From: Streptomyces sp. NRRL F-5135 | GTDB taxonomy: Bacteria > Actinomycetota > Actinomycetes > Streptomycetales > Streptomycetaceae | Assembly: GCF_000719775.1 (NCBI RefSeq) | Contig: NZ_JOHR01000005.1 | Coordinates: forward strand, 338,889 to 402,888 | Direction of reading: 5' to 3' | DNA length: 64,000 bases | Shown here: positions 43,818-50,938 of the stretch, piece by piece | Numbering within the stretch: the first letter of the stretch is position 1 | Layout of the letters: each line of letters begins with the position of its first letter | Program-made: the position numbers and the translations under genes | Notes under the pieces: model-generated | Told to the model about the DNA's origin: nothing | Databases searched by the model: none | What the model saw: the letters and a program-made list of their open reading frames with translations, nothing else

Positions 43818-45815
43818 TGTCCGGTCCCGGTAGATGCTTGACACTTCGGTCCCAGCTGATGGTTGACAGTGGCCGTGATCGGCTTTTCCCCTGTGCACGT
43901 CGTTGCGGCGTGTGGCGGGAGGCCGGGATTGGCGCTGGTGGAGTTGTCGGTTGTCGAGCAGAGATACCGGGCTGTCCTTGCGGTGCTGGCGGGCGCGACC
44001 GTGACCGAGGTCGCAGGGCAGCTGGGTGTGTCACGGCAGACGGTGAGCGGGTGGAAGTCGAGGTATGCCGCTTTGGGTCTGGCCGGGCTGGCGGATCGGT
44101 CGCGCAGGCCGGCGTCGTGTCCGCATCAGGCGTCCGCCGAGGTGGAGGCGGCGGTGTGTGAACTGCGGCGTAAGCATCCTCGGTGGGGTCCGCGGCGGAT
44201 CGCTCATGTGCTGGAGCGGTCCGGGACGGTGAGCCCGGTGCCGTCGCGGATGACCGTGTATCGGATCCTGGTCCGTCATGGGCTGGTCGAGCCGGGGGTC
44301 CGGCGCCGGAAACGGTCGGACTACAAGCGCTGGCAGCGCGACCGTCCGATGCAGCTGTGGCAGATGGACATCGTCGGCGGGGTGATGCTGGTCGACCCGG
44401 TGACCGGCGAGCTGACCGAGGCGAAGATCGTGACGGGGGTGGATGACCATTCCCGGTACTGCGTGATCGCGTCGGTGGTCGAGCGGGCGACCGGGCGGGC
44501 GGTCTGTGCAGCCTTCGCCCGGGCCTTGCAGGCCTTCGGGGTGCCGGAAGAGGTGCTCACGGACAACGGCAAGCAGTTCACCGCCCGGTTCGGCCGTGGT
44601 GGTGAGGTGCTGTCCGACCGGATCTGCCGGGAGAACGGGATCGCTCACCGGCTTACCCAGCCCGCGTCGCCGACCACGACGGGCAAGGTCGAGCGGTTCC
44701 ATCAGACCCTGCGGCGTGAACTCCTCGACGACAGCGGTCCGTTCGAGAGCATCGGGGAGGCTCAGGCGGCGCTGGACGAGTGGGTGCAGGAGTACAACTC
44801 CGATCGTCCGCATCAGGCGCTGGACATGCACTCTCCCGCCGACCGGTTCACCCCGGTCCCCGAGCAGGAACGGGATGTGCTGGGCCTGAAGATCCCCGGG
44901 GTGCTCGCCCTGGTGCCGCAGCAGCGGACGGCTCCCGCTGCGGTGGCGGATCCGGTCGGGGCGGTGCCTGCTCCTGCCCCTGCCCCTGCGCCTGAGCCGG
45001 TCCCGGCCGTGGTGCAGGTGGACGAGGGCGGCCCGGTGGAGTTCGAGCGGGTGGTGCCTGCGAGTGGGAATCTGCAGGTCGCGGGCAAGCAGTTCTGGCT
45101 CGGCCCGGCCCGGTCAGGGCTGACGGTGACGTTCTGGGCCGACACCTCGGTGATCCATCTGCTGATCGCCGGGACGCGGATCAAGAGCGTGCGGTCGCAC
45201 CTGTCGGTGGCGGATCTCGCGCAGCTGGCCGCCCGGGGTGGACGTGCGGCCGGTCCGCTGCCGCTGCCTGCCGGGGACGGGGCCGCGTTCGAGGTGGACC
45301 GGGTGGTGAACAACAGTGGCCTGGTGGGCCTGGCCGGGCATCAGGTGCTGGCGGCGGAGATCTTGGGCGGCCGCCAGGTCGGCATCCGGATCGACGACGA
45401 GACGCTGTCGTTCTTCGAGCCGTCCTCGCGGGATCTGCTGAGGGTGCGACCCAACCCGCTGACCAGCGAGGAAGTCCGCGGACTACGCGGTCTGCGTCCG
45501 GCCGGACCGCCGCCACGGCCCCGCGTGGAGCCGGTCAGCGTGCAGCGGCGGATCAGCGCGGTCGGCACGATCATGGTCTGCCGACAGACCGTCCCGCTCG
45601 GCCGCCCCTACGCAGGTCAGACCGTGACCGTGCACGTGTCGGACACGACGATCACTGTCGAGCTGGACGGACAGATCCGCGTGATCCGCCGTACGACCGA
45701 TGTCCCGGTCCGTAACGTGAAAGCGAACAAGCCCCACGGGGCTTCCCATGTTTCCTAGGCCTACCGTCAAGCCTCAGGTGGGACCAGAACGTCGTGCATC
45801 AGCTGGGACCCGACA
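43818..45815. mobile_element. IS481-like insertion sequence, about 2.0 kb
   Basis: Imperfect terminal inverted repeats of 53 bp, 39 positions identical: left 43818-43870, right 45763-45815, both beginning TGTC. Each end holds two tandem copies of a GGTCCCRGCTGATG-like unit about 25 bp apart, likely transposase binding sites. It carries one intact transposase gene. No convincing target-site duplication was found at the ends given. At 2.0 kb it is longer than typical IS481 members because of the transposase C-terminal extension. Confidence 0.8.
43863..45758 (+). CDS. IS481-family DDE transposase with long C-terminal extension
   Basis: Up to 631 residues. The first in-frame start is a TTG at 43863 inside the left terminal repeat; a GTG at 43938 (VELSVVEQRYRAVLAVLAGA) is a plausible alternative. 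N-terminal HTH (VTEVAGQLGVSRQTVSGWKS), a second helical region, then the rve catalytic domain with an intact DDE triad: QMDIVGG, LTDNGKQF and KVERFHQTLRRE. The final 250 residues hold repeated beta-rich units (RVVPASGNLQVAGKQFWLGP; RVVNNSGLVGLAGHQVLAAE; RRISAVGTIMVCRQTVPLGR) resembling Mu-type C-terminal beta domains. The frame is uninterrupted, so the element may be active. Confidence 0.9.
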   Translation: MTVAVIGFSPVHVVAACGGRPGLALVELSVVEQRYRAVLAVLAGATVTEVAGQLGVSRQTVSGWKSRYAALGLAGLADRSRRPASCPHQASAEVEAAVCELRRKHPRWGPRRIAHVLERSGTVSPVPSRMTVYRILVRHGLVEPGVRRRKRSDYKRWQRDRPMQLWQMDIVGGVMLVDPVTGELTEAKIVTGVDDHSRYCVIASVVERATGRAVCAAFARALQAFGVPEEVLTDNGKQFTARFGRGGEVLSDRICRENGIAHRLTQPASPTTTGKVERFHQTLRRELLDDSGPFESIGEAQAALDEWVQEYNSDRPHQALDMHSPADRFTPVPEQERDVLGLKIPGVLALVPQQRTAPAAVADPVGAVPAPAPAPAPEPVPAVVQVDEGGPVEFERVVPASGNLQVAGKQFWLGPARSGLTVTFWADTSVIHLLIAGTRIKSVRSHLSVADLAQLAARGGRAAGPLPLPAGDGAAFEVDRVVNNSGLVGLAGHQVLAAEILGGRQVGIRIDDETLSFFEPSSRDLLRVRPNPLTSEEVRGLRGLRPAGPPPRPRVEPVSVQRRISAVGTIMVCRQTVPLGRPYAGQTVTVHVSDTTITVELDGQIRVIRRTTDVPVRNVKANKPHGASHVS

Positions 45816-45840
45816 GGCTGTCGGATGGGTGAGCTGTCCA

Positions 45841-45920
45841 AAGTTTCTTTACTGGATCAAGGCGGCCCGCTCGCGGGGGCCGCGCGGCGCGGCGGCCCCA
45901 GGCCGCCGCCGGCTCCATGT
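45841..45920. repeat. Right, inverted copy of the dispersed repeat
   Basis: AAGTTTCTTTACTGGATCAA and GGCGGCCCGCTCGC (45841-45874) are the reverse complement, with several changes, of the left copy at 43762-43791; GC-rich sequence follows to about 45920. The rest of the spacer to 46293 shows no gene. Confidence 0.5.
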
Positions 45921-46293
45921 CTTCGCCACCGCCCGCGACGGCCCCCGCCCGCTCGCGCCGCAAAAGCCCGAGAAGCGGGCAGCCGGAACCGAGAAGAACC
46001 CCGACAGCTGCCCCACGGTGAGCACGGCCGGCAGGAGCAGGGCGCTCTCCAAGTTCGCATCGGTCACTGCGGATTGCCGTTCAACGAACCGTTCCCGGTA
46101 GTTGGCCTCCTGCCCATCCGTCAGGCGGGGCTGATGGCAACGCTCAGGCTGCAACGTGGCCGAGACCGTGACGGATTGGGGAAGCGTGGCTGGGGCCGGT
46201 GGGTGGTTGCTGGAGACACACGTGGCGGGTGCTTGTTCGGCGCACCAGCCGTCGTGGCTGATTTTCTGTGGCTGAGGTCGCCAACGGCCCGGG

Positions 46294-47334
46294 TCAGCTG
46301 TAGGGGCTTGCGCTTCGTGGCGCACGCCGGGCAGTAGCGGTCCTCCGGCGCAGTCGAGCACGCCCTTCAGCAGAACCTTCCGGGGTACGACTGGGGCCCT
46401 GTCCGACGCCGCGAGCGGTCCGCTCCGGGGGCTGTCCCATCGCCTGGGCGCTGACCGTGGCCGTGACCTTCGCCCCGGGATAGCGCCCCTCCAGCTCCTT
46501 GACCAGGCTCAGAACCTGGCGGGGGGTCTCTCTCGGGCTGACGCCCCGCAGCACGGGAAGTGGCGGCGATTCCTCGCCGTTGGACCAGGACCCCTCGATG
46601 ACCAGGTCAGGTCCGATCATCCGGGATCCTCGTTCCCGGGCTTCTTGGGCTGCCCAGTCCGGCGGCGCCGTTCTCGATACCCTCACGGTCAGGACGTGCC
46701 CGGCATACGGTCCCTCGCGGACAGGCTCGGGAATCGCTGGCTGTGCGCGGCGCGGCTCCAGTGGGTGTCCGCGGCCGATCGGCCACAGCCTGGGGGCGTG
46801 AAGCTCGCTGATGTAGGGCTGGAGGTACGGCCTGCCGGTTTCTGGGTTGATGGTCTTACGGGCCTGGTTGATCCAGCGCTCGAATTTGCGGGAGGGCTGC
46901 GCGCGCTCAGTCCCGGCTCCTACCAGAGGGAGGTCGTAGACCTCCGAGATGGCGCGCTTCGGGGAGAGTCCGAGCTTGAGCGCGTAGTTGTACATCGTGG
47001 CGATGGTGGCGGCTCGCAGATGCATGCCGTCCGTCTTCTTCTTGTGCGGCGTGGGAAGAGCCAGGGAGACCACCCAAATCGAGCTGCGGGGGACTTCCCT
47101 GGCTGCCTCAGCTGCCTTTCTTATGCGTCGGACCAGTTCGGGGTCGTCGGTCGGTCGCCGGGCGTTGCTCCGGGTTCGAGGGGGCGAGACGTCCCGGACG
47201 GTGCGCGCGCTCCAGGTCGACCAGTCGATGTCAACCTCTACCACCCAGCCCGGCCACCCGTAGAGATTCCGCAGGGTGACGCCGGTCTCGGTGAGGTCCA
47301 TCTCGATCTCACCGAACCGCATCCCGAATGCCAT
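46294..47334 (-). CDS. Hypothetical island protein
   Basis: 346 residues from the ATG at 47334 (another ATG at 47322); no clear ribosome site. I do not recognise the family. The N-terminus (MRFGEIEMDLTETGVTLRNL, YGWPGWVVEVDIDWSTW) is beta-rich. The middle (LRAATIATMYNYALKLGLSP, KRAISEVYDLP) looks like a helix-turn-helix segment, followed by FERWINQARKTINPETGRPY. The C-terminal half is Pro/Arg-rich and probably disordered. It is monocistronic between the IS and the small membrane gene, typical of accessory DNA. Confidence 0.55.
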   Translation of the reverse strand: MAFGMRFGEIEMDLTETGVTLRNLYGWPGWVVEVDIDWSTWSARTVRDVSPPRTRSNARRPTDDPELVRRIRKAAEAAREVPRSSIWVVSLALPTPHKKKTDGMHLRAATIATMYNYALKLGLSPKRAISEVYDLPLVGAGTERAQPSRKFERWINQARKTINPETGRPYLQPYISELHAPRLWPIGRGHPLEPRRAQPAIPEPVREGPYAGHVLTVRVSRTAPPDWAAQEARERGSRMIGPDLVIEGSWSNGEESPPLPVLRGVSPRETPRQVLSLVKELEGRYPGAKVTATVSAQAMGQPPERTARGVGQGPSRTPEGSAEGRARLRRRTATARRAPRSASPYS

Positions 47335-47441
47335 ACGGCCACTATCTCGCAAGCCCGCGTTCCGCACCGTCGGGGTCGTCCGGAGAACACCCCCGATTTT
47401 GTGGGGCAGGAATTTTTGGCGATTGCGACGACGCTCGTGCC

Positions 47442-47708
47442 ATGACCAACAGCAGCTCCACCCAGACGCGTTCCGCTCAGTCTCAGCAGTCCTACCCGGC
47501 TTCCGCAGGCCCGGCTGCCGCGGCCTTGCTCTCTCTCCTGATCCTGCTCTTCGTCCTCGTCATCCTCATCATCGGAGCCGGCCTACTCTACGTGACTATC
47601 GCGCATCCCTCGCTCGCGACCCCGCTCACAGTCGCAGTCGCCGGCGTGACCCTTGTCGTCACGATCGCGGGTGCGATCGCTGCCTTCCTCGCCATCGCCA
47701 GGAGGTAG
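47442..47708 (+). CDS. Small two-helix membrane protein
   Basis: 88 residues. A Ser/Gln-rich N-terminus is followed by two strongly hydrophobic segments (ALLSLLILLFVLVILIIGAG and LTVAVAGVTLVVTIAGAIAA) and a short AIARR end. No ribosome site is visible. Divergent from the hypothetical gene at 46294-47334. Resembles the small spread-type membrane proteins of actinomycete plasmids only in layout, not in recognisable sequence. Confidence 0.5.
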   Translation: MTNSSSTQTRSAQSQQSYPASAGPAAAALLSLLILLFVLVILIIGAGLLYVTIAHPSLATPLTVAVAGVTLVVTIAGAIAAFLAIARR

Positions 47709-47850
47709 ATTCCCGGCGCACAAACGGTGTGTTCTCACCACCAGCAAAGGAGCGAGCCTGGGACCGTGAACCGGTCCGAGTCTCGCTTCCGCTGCTTCGC
47801 CATCAGAGTGCCTCCTTCTCGCCGACCAGAGAGGGTGGCGCGGCCCGGAG

Positions 47851-48717
47851 CTATGCGGACGTGGTGTGCGTGAAGCCGAGGAAGGTGAGTCCTTCGGCCT
47901 GACACAGCAGGTCTGAGGGGCCGTTGACCTCGGTCTGGAGGAGCTGGTAGGCGGCGCCGTGGCTCTGGCCCCAGTGCATGGCGGCCCGCCACAGGACGCG
48001 TCCGAGGCCCTGGCCCCGGGTTTCGGGCAGGACGGCGAAGTACTGGGGGAGGAGCTGGGGGCGTCCGATGGCGTCGGGCCGGATCTCCATGGGGCCGATC
48101 GCGCCCACGATGCGGTCCTCGACGGCGCTGGCGAGCACCGGGCCGCATCGGCCAGCCTGCATCCGGGCGTGGAGGAAGGCCAGGCCATCGGCGACCATGG
48201 CTTGGGCGAAGGGGGCGAAGGTCTCCTGCACGGAGGCGGGCCAGTCGGTGACGGGCCGGACCGGGCCGTCGGGGTCGGGGCAGGGGCCGGTGGTGAAGTC
48301 CATCAGATGGATGCGGGTGCCGTGCGGGTGTGCGGTCTCGGGACCGAGGGGACGTACGACCCGGGCGTTGACCACGTCGTGCGTGGCGGCGAGCTTCGCG
48401 GCCAGCTCGGCGGCCTCCTCCACGACACTGTCGCGGAGCCCGTAGGCGAAGACCTTCACAGTGCCGCGTCCGCGCCTAGTCAGCGTGGGAATGAGAGTGT
48501 GCTCGGGCTGATGAACCACGTCCTCACGGAGGACTTTCTCATCCTTTTCATCGCCCCAACGCCGGTCTTTGTCGTAGGGCAGGAAGTCCCCGGTGTCGGC
48601 CGCTCGCAGGATGTCCTCGAACATGCTGACGGTCAGGGCAGCGGGGTGGACGGGCCCGAGGGTCGGCACGATCGGCGCGGTCAATACGGGCCGGAGCCAG
48701 TCCCAGCAGAAGAACAT
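47851..48717 (-). CDS. GNAT acetyltransferase, last gene of the rSAM peptide locus
   Basis: 288 residues from the ATG at 48717 (TAGGG about 10 bases upstream); a GTG at 48726 is too close to that site. The first 140 residues have no family I can name. The C-terminal half is a GNAT domain with the acetyl-CoA loop PETRGQGLGRVLWRAA, preceded by the beta4-like QYFAVL and ending in AEGLTFLGFTHTTSA. It lies 88 bp downstream of the precursor-like peptide gene, across a hairpin, on the same strand. It may acetylate the modified peptide or a product of it; that is inference from context. Confidence 0.75.
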   Translation of the reverse strand: MFFCWDWLRPVLTAPIVPTLGPVHPAALTVSMFEDILRAADTGDFLPYDKDRRWGDEKDEKVLREDVVHQPEHTLIPTLTRRGRGTVKVFAYGLRDSVVEEAAELAAKLAATHDVVNARVVRPLGPETAHPHGTRIHLMDFTTGPCPDPDGPVRPVTDWPASVQETFAPFAQAMVADGLAFLHARMQAGRCGPVLASAVEDRIVGAIGPMEIRPDAIGRPQLLPQYFAVLPETRGQGLGRVLWRAAMHWGQSHGAAYQLLQTEVNGPSDLLCQAEGLTFLGFTHTTSA

Positions 48718-48750
48718 GAGCGGCACCCTAACGCTGGGCCGGGCAGGGCT

Positions 48751-48780
48751 CAGGCCCCGACGCGAGTACGCCGGGGCCTG
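48751..48780 (-). terminator. Hairpin between precursor and GNAT genes (attenuator)
   Basis: CAGGCCCCG (48751-48759) pairs perfectly with CGGGGCCTG (48772-48780), 12-nt loop, 25 bp after the precursor stop. Partial terminators in this position often raise precursor expression over downstream genes. Confidence 0.6.
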
Positions 48781-48805
48781 AACGGTGTTGACCGGATCGT
48801 GCCGG

Positions 48806-48970
48806 TCAGTGAGGGTTGTCGTCGCCGGCGTCGCAGGAGCACTCCGCGCTCTCCACGATCACGTCGAGGTCCTGGACGGCGGTGATCGACGCGGTCGCGA
48901 CGGGCGGTGCCGCGCGGCGGGCCGAGGTCGGCGGGCCGGGCAGGATGGTCACCGATACGGGCGGGGTCAT
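48806..48970 (-). CDS. Candidate RiPP precursor peptide (54 aa)
   Basis: The ATG at 48970 overlaps the rSAM stop (ATGA), with AAGGAG 7 bases upstream, so it is surely translated. The N-terminal 40 residues look like a leader (MTPPVSVTILPGPPTSARRA, then VQDLDVIVE), and the C-terminus SAECSCDAGDDNPH holds the only two Cys (44 and 46) with Asp47, Asp50 and Asp51. The Cys46-D-A-G-Asp50 spacing equals the CX3D pattern of some rSAM thioether peptides (ranthipeptides such as freyrasin), but similarity beyond spacing is not shown. The adjacent enzyme is an rSAM/SPASM protein, the class that crosslinks such peptides. I know no name for this precursor family. Confidence 0.75.
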   Translation of the reverse strand: MTPPVSVTILPGPPTSARRAAPPVATASITAVQDLDVIVESAECSCDAGDDNPH

Positions 48971-50091
48971 GATGCGTTCTCCTTGTCTCCGTGCTGGCAG
49001 TAGGTGTGCAGCGGCGCCTTCGCTTCCTGGTAGTGCTTGGCCAGGGGGCGGCAGACCCGGCAGGTGCCGGACAGGGCGCAGCCCTCGCACCCTCCGGTGC
49101 GAAGCATGAGGCGGTCGGCGATGGCGCCGAGCCGGGTGAGGCCGTCGATGCCTTCAGCCATGAGGTCGATCTGGTCGTCCCGGCCGACCTTGCAGATCGA
49201 GACCTTGGCGTGGGGGTCGGCGTGGAAGAAGGTGTGGCCCGCGTTGCAGCCGGCGAACGGCTTGCGCTGCCGCAGGTGGGCGGCGGACTGGGCGAGCAGC
49301 GGCTCACCGCCGCCGTAGATCGTGGGCGTCATGTTCGTGTACGCGTGGTTCTCGACGTTCCACTCGTCGGCGAGTGCGGCCATCTCATCGGCCTCGGAGG
49401 CGTTGTCCTCGGTCACCACGACGTTGATGCGCAGAGGAAGACCCGCTTCGCGTGCGGCGTCGATGCCGCGCCGGAACGCCTTCCACGCCCCGCGGCGCTG
49501 GGTGAGCGTGTCGAAGGACTCCTCGCTCGCCCCGTACATGCTGACCACCAGCCGGTAGGGCGGGCAGTCCCGGAAGAGCTTGAGGAGGTCCGGCCGCCAG
49601 AGCAGCGAGCCGTTGGTGGAGATGGTGAGCATCATCCCGGCCTGCCAGGCGTACCGGTAGGCACCCTGGAAGTGGGGATCCATGGTGGGCTCGCCGCCGG
49701 TGATCTGGAGCCAGAGGACACCGGTCTCGCGCATGATGTCCAGCAGCCGCACCTTGTTCTCCCAGCCGAGGCCGGAGAAGGGCCGCTCGCCGAGGTAGCA
49801 GTGCTTGCAGCCGAAGTTGCAGCCGAGGTTGATCTCCCAGGAGGCGCGGCAGTAGCCGTACGGGGACGGCTCGCGCACCAGCACGGTGCCCTGCGCAGGG
49901 CGGTCGCCCAGGTCCAGGCCCCACATGTTGGCGGCGGTCTGCACCGCCCAGTCGGGCAGCGACTCACCGTCGGTGGTGGCTTGGCGCAGGCCCTCGTAGT
50001 GGCCGGTGGAGATTCGGGCACCGGCCCTTGCTCCCGGCTTGAGGAGAAGGTGCCCGTCGAGGAACGGGGAGGCGATCAGAGCGTGGGCCAT
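48967..50091 (-). CDS. Radical SAM/SPASM peptide maturase
   Basis: 374 residues from the ATG at 50091, with the very strong GGAAGGAGGGG upstream. The rSAM CX3CX2C motif is CNFGCKHC (Cys91, 95, 98); the GGE SAM-binding motif is ITGGEPTMDP. The SPASM domain contains Cys282, 300, 335, 338, 344, 347 and 365, enough for two auxiliary Fe-S clusters. SPASM enzymes of this layout install thioether, C-C or C-O crosslinks in ribosomal peptides. It overlaps the precursor gene by 4 bases. The reading frame stays open a further 69 codons upstream (to a GTG at 50298) through a DnaJ-type zinc-finger segment, so a longer 443-residue form is possible. Confidence 0.9.
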   Translation of the reverse strand: MAHALIASPFLDGHLLLKPGARAGARISTGHYEGLRQATTDGESLPDWAVQTAANMWGLDLGDRPAQGTVLVREPSPYGYCRASWEINLGCNFGCKHCYLGERPFSGLGWENKVRLLDIMRETGVLWLQITGGEPTMDPHFQGAYRYAWQAGMMLTISTNGSLLWRPDLLKLFRDCPPYRLVVSMYGASEESFDTLTQRRGAWKAFRRGIDAAREAGLPLRINVVVTEDNASEADEMAALADEWNVENHAYTNMTPTIYGGGEPLLAQSAAHLRQRKPFAGCNAGHTFFHADPHAKVSICKVGRDDQIDLMAEGIDGLTRLGAIADRLMLRTGGCEGCALSGTCRVCRPLAKHYQEAKAPLHTYCQHGDKENAS

Positions 50092-50298
50092 CGGTGGCCC
50101 CTCCTTCCGGATCACGGAGCGGGACAGCACACGGGACTCCTGGCGGCCGACGCGGCAGTGGATCTCGCCAAGCCCGTTGCAGGTGCCGCAGGTTCTGCCG
50201 GACGAATTGGCGCCGCTGCCACGGCAGTCTCCGCACTGTTCGTTGCGAGGTGAGCGAGGGCGCCAGGTCTTATGCGGACTCGCGATCAGCTGGTGCAC
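50092..50298 (-). other. In-frame DnaJ-type zinc-finger extension of the rSAM gene
   Basis: From the GTG at 50298, overlapping the upstream gene's stop, the frame runs without a stop into the rSAM gene. It encodes CGDCRGSGANSSGRTCGTCN followed by GLGEIHC: two CXXCXGXG units as in the DnaJ zinc centre. Either the rSAM has an N-terminal zinc-finger domain or two proteins start in the same frame. Confidence 0.6.
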
Positions 50299-50615
50299 GA
50301 GACCTCCTCCAGGGCGTCTTCCCAGGTGTGCTGCTTGGCGTGGTCGGCGAACAGACAGCAGCCCTCGCCGTCGGGCCCCGGGGCGGCCACCGGGCAGTCC
50401 GGTAGCACGACGAGTTCCGCCTCGTCCGTCCTGTGCCAGCGGAGCCACAGCGCGGTCCCGTACGCGCCGGCGTCGGTGAGGAGACCGAAGTGCTCACCCT
50501 CATCGTGCGCGGACAGCTGACACTGCACGGCTCTGTCGATGTGCTTCGCGGCCGACTTCTCCCGTGCTTCCCGTGCCAGGTCGAGGGGCACCCGACGCCA
50601 GTGCGCGCAACGCAT
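50286..50615 (-). CDS. Small Cys/His protein of the rSAM locus
   Basis: 109 residues from the ATG at 50615, which overlaps the stop of the preceding gene (TGATG). Notable segments: CQLSAHDEGEHFGLL, VVLPDCPVAAPGPDGEGCCL and FADHAKQHTWEDALEEVSCT, with six Cys and several His. No family recognised. Its position between the first gene of the operon and the rSAM, with overlaps at both ends, argues for a part in the same process, for instance as a peptide- or metal-binding partner. Confidence 0.6.
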   Translation of the reverse strand: MRCAHWRRVPLDLAREAREKSAAKHIDRAVQCQLSAHDEGEHFGLLTDAGAYGTALWLRWHRTDEAELVVLPDCPVAAPGPDGEGCCLFADHAKQHTWEDALEEVSCTS

Positions 50616-50827
50616 CACGACACCATTCGGAAGGGCGAGTTGGCCTTCCGGGCCTGCTGCGAGCACCGGGGGCAGACGCAGGGCGGGTAGCGGCCCGGAT
50701 TCTCCGGGACCACCGGGTCCTCGCCCACGCGTACCTCCGTGAGAGGCCCCCACGTCTGGCCGGAGTCGCGGGAGACCCGCAGCGTCATCCGTACGTCGTC
50801 CTGTCCGTTCGCCATGGCCAGGAGCAT
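50615..50827 (-). CDS. First small gene of the rSAM operon
   Basis: 70 residues from an ATG at 50827 (a second ATG at 50815). Sequence features: DVRMTLRVSRDSGQTWGPLT, then VVPENPGRYPPCVCPRCSQQ with a CXCXXC that may bind zinc. No clear ribosome site, so the mRNA may be leaderless. The palindrome at 50865-50881 lies 38 bp upstream. Small proteins with a PENPGRYPPC-type motif occur widely in Streptomyces as far as I recall; their function is not known. Confidence 0.6.
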   Translation of the reverse strand: MLLAMANGQDDVRMTLRVSRDSGQTWGPLTEVRVGEDPVVPENPGRYPPCVCPRCSQQARKANSPFRMVS

Positions 50828-50864
50828 TGCGATTCACGGGCCCGGCCAGAAAGGCCAAGCGGAT

Positions 50865-50881
50865 TACCCAACTTGGGTAAC
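50865..50881. promoter_or_regulatory. 17-bp palindrome between rSAM operon and XRE regulator
   Basis: TTACCCAACTTGGGTAA: 8-bp arms around a central C. It is placed between the two divergent starts (50827 on minus, 50939 on plus), ideal for control of both by the XRE-TPR protein. Confidence 0.75.
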
Positions 50882-50938
50882 ATCACCCTCGGTTGACCAA
50901 GTGCGGCGATCCGTAGTCCTCATGCCGGAGCGTGCCCG

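Noticed and set aside
43818..45815. Target-site duplication of the IS
   Set aside because: Bases next to both ends (GTCGTG before, GGCTGT after) do not repeat; not claimed.
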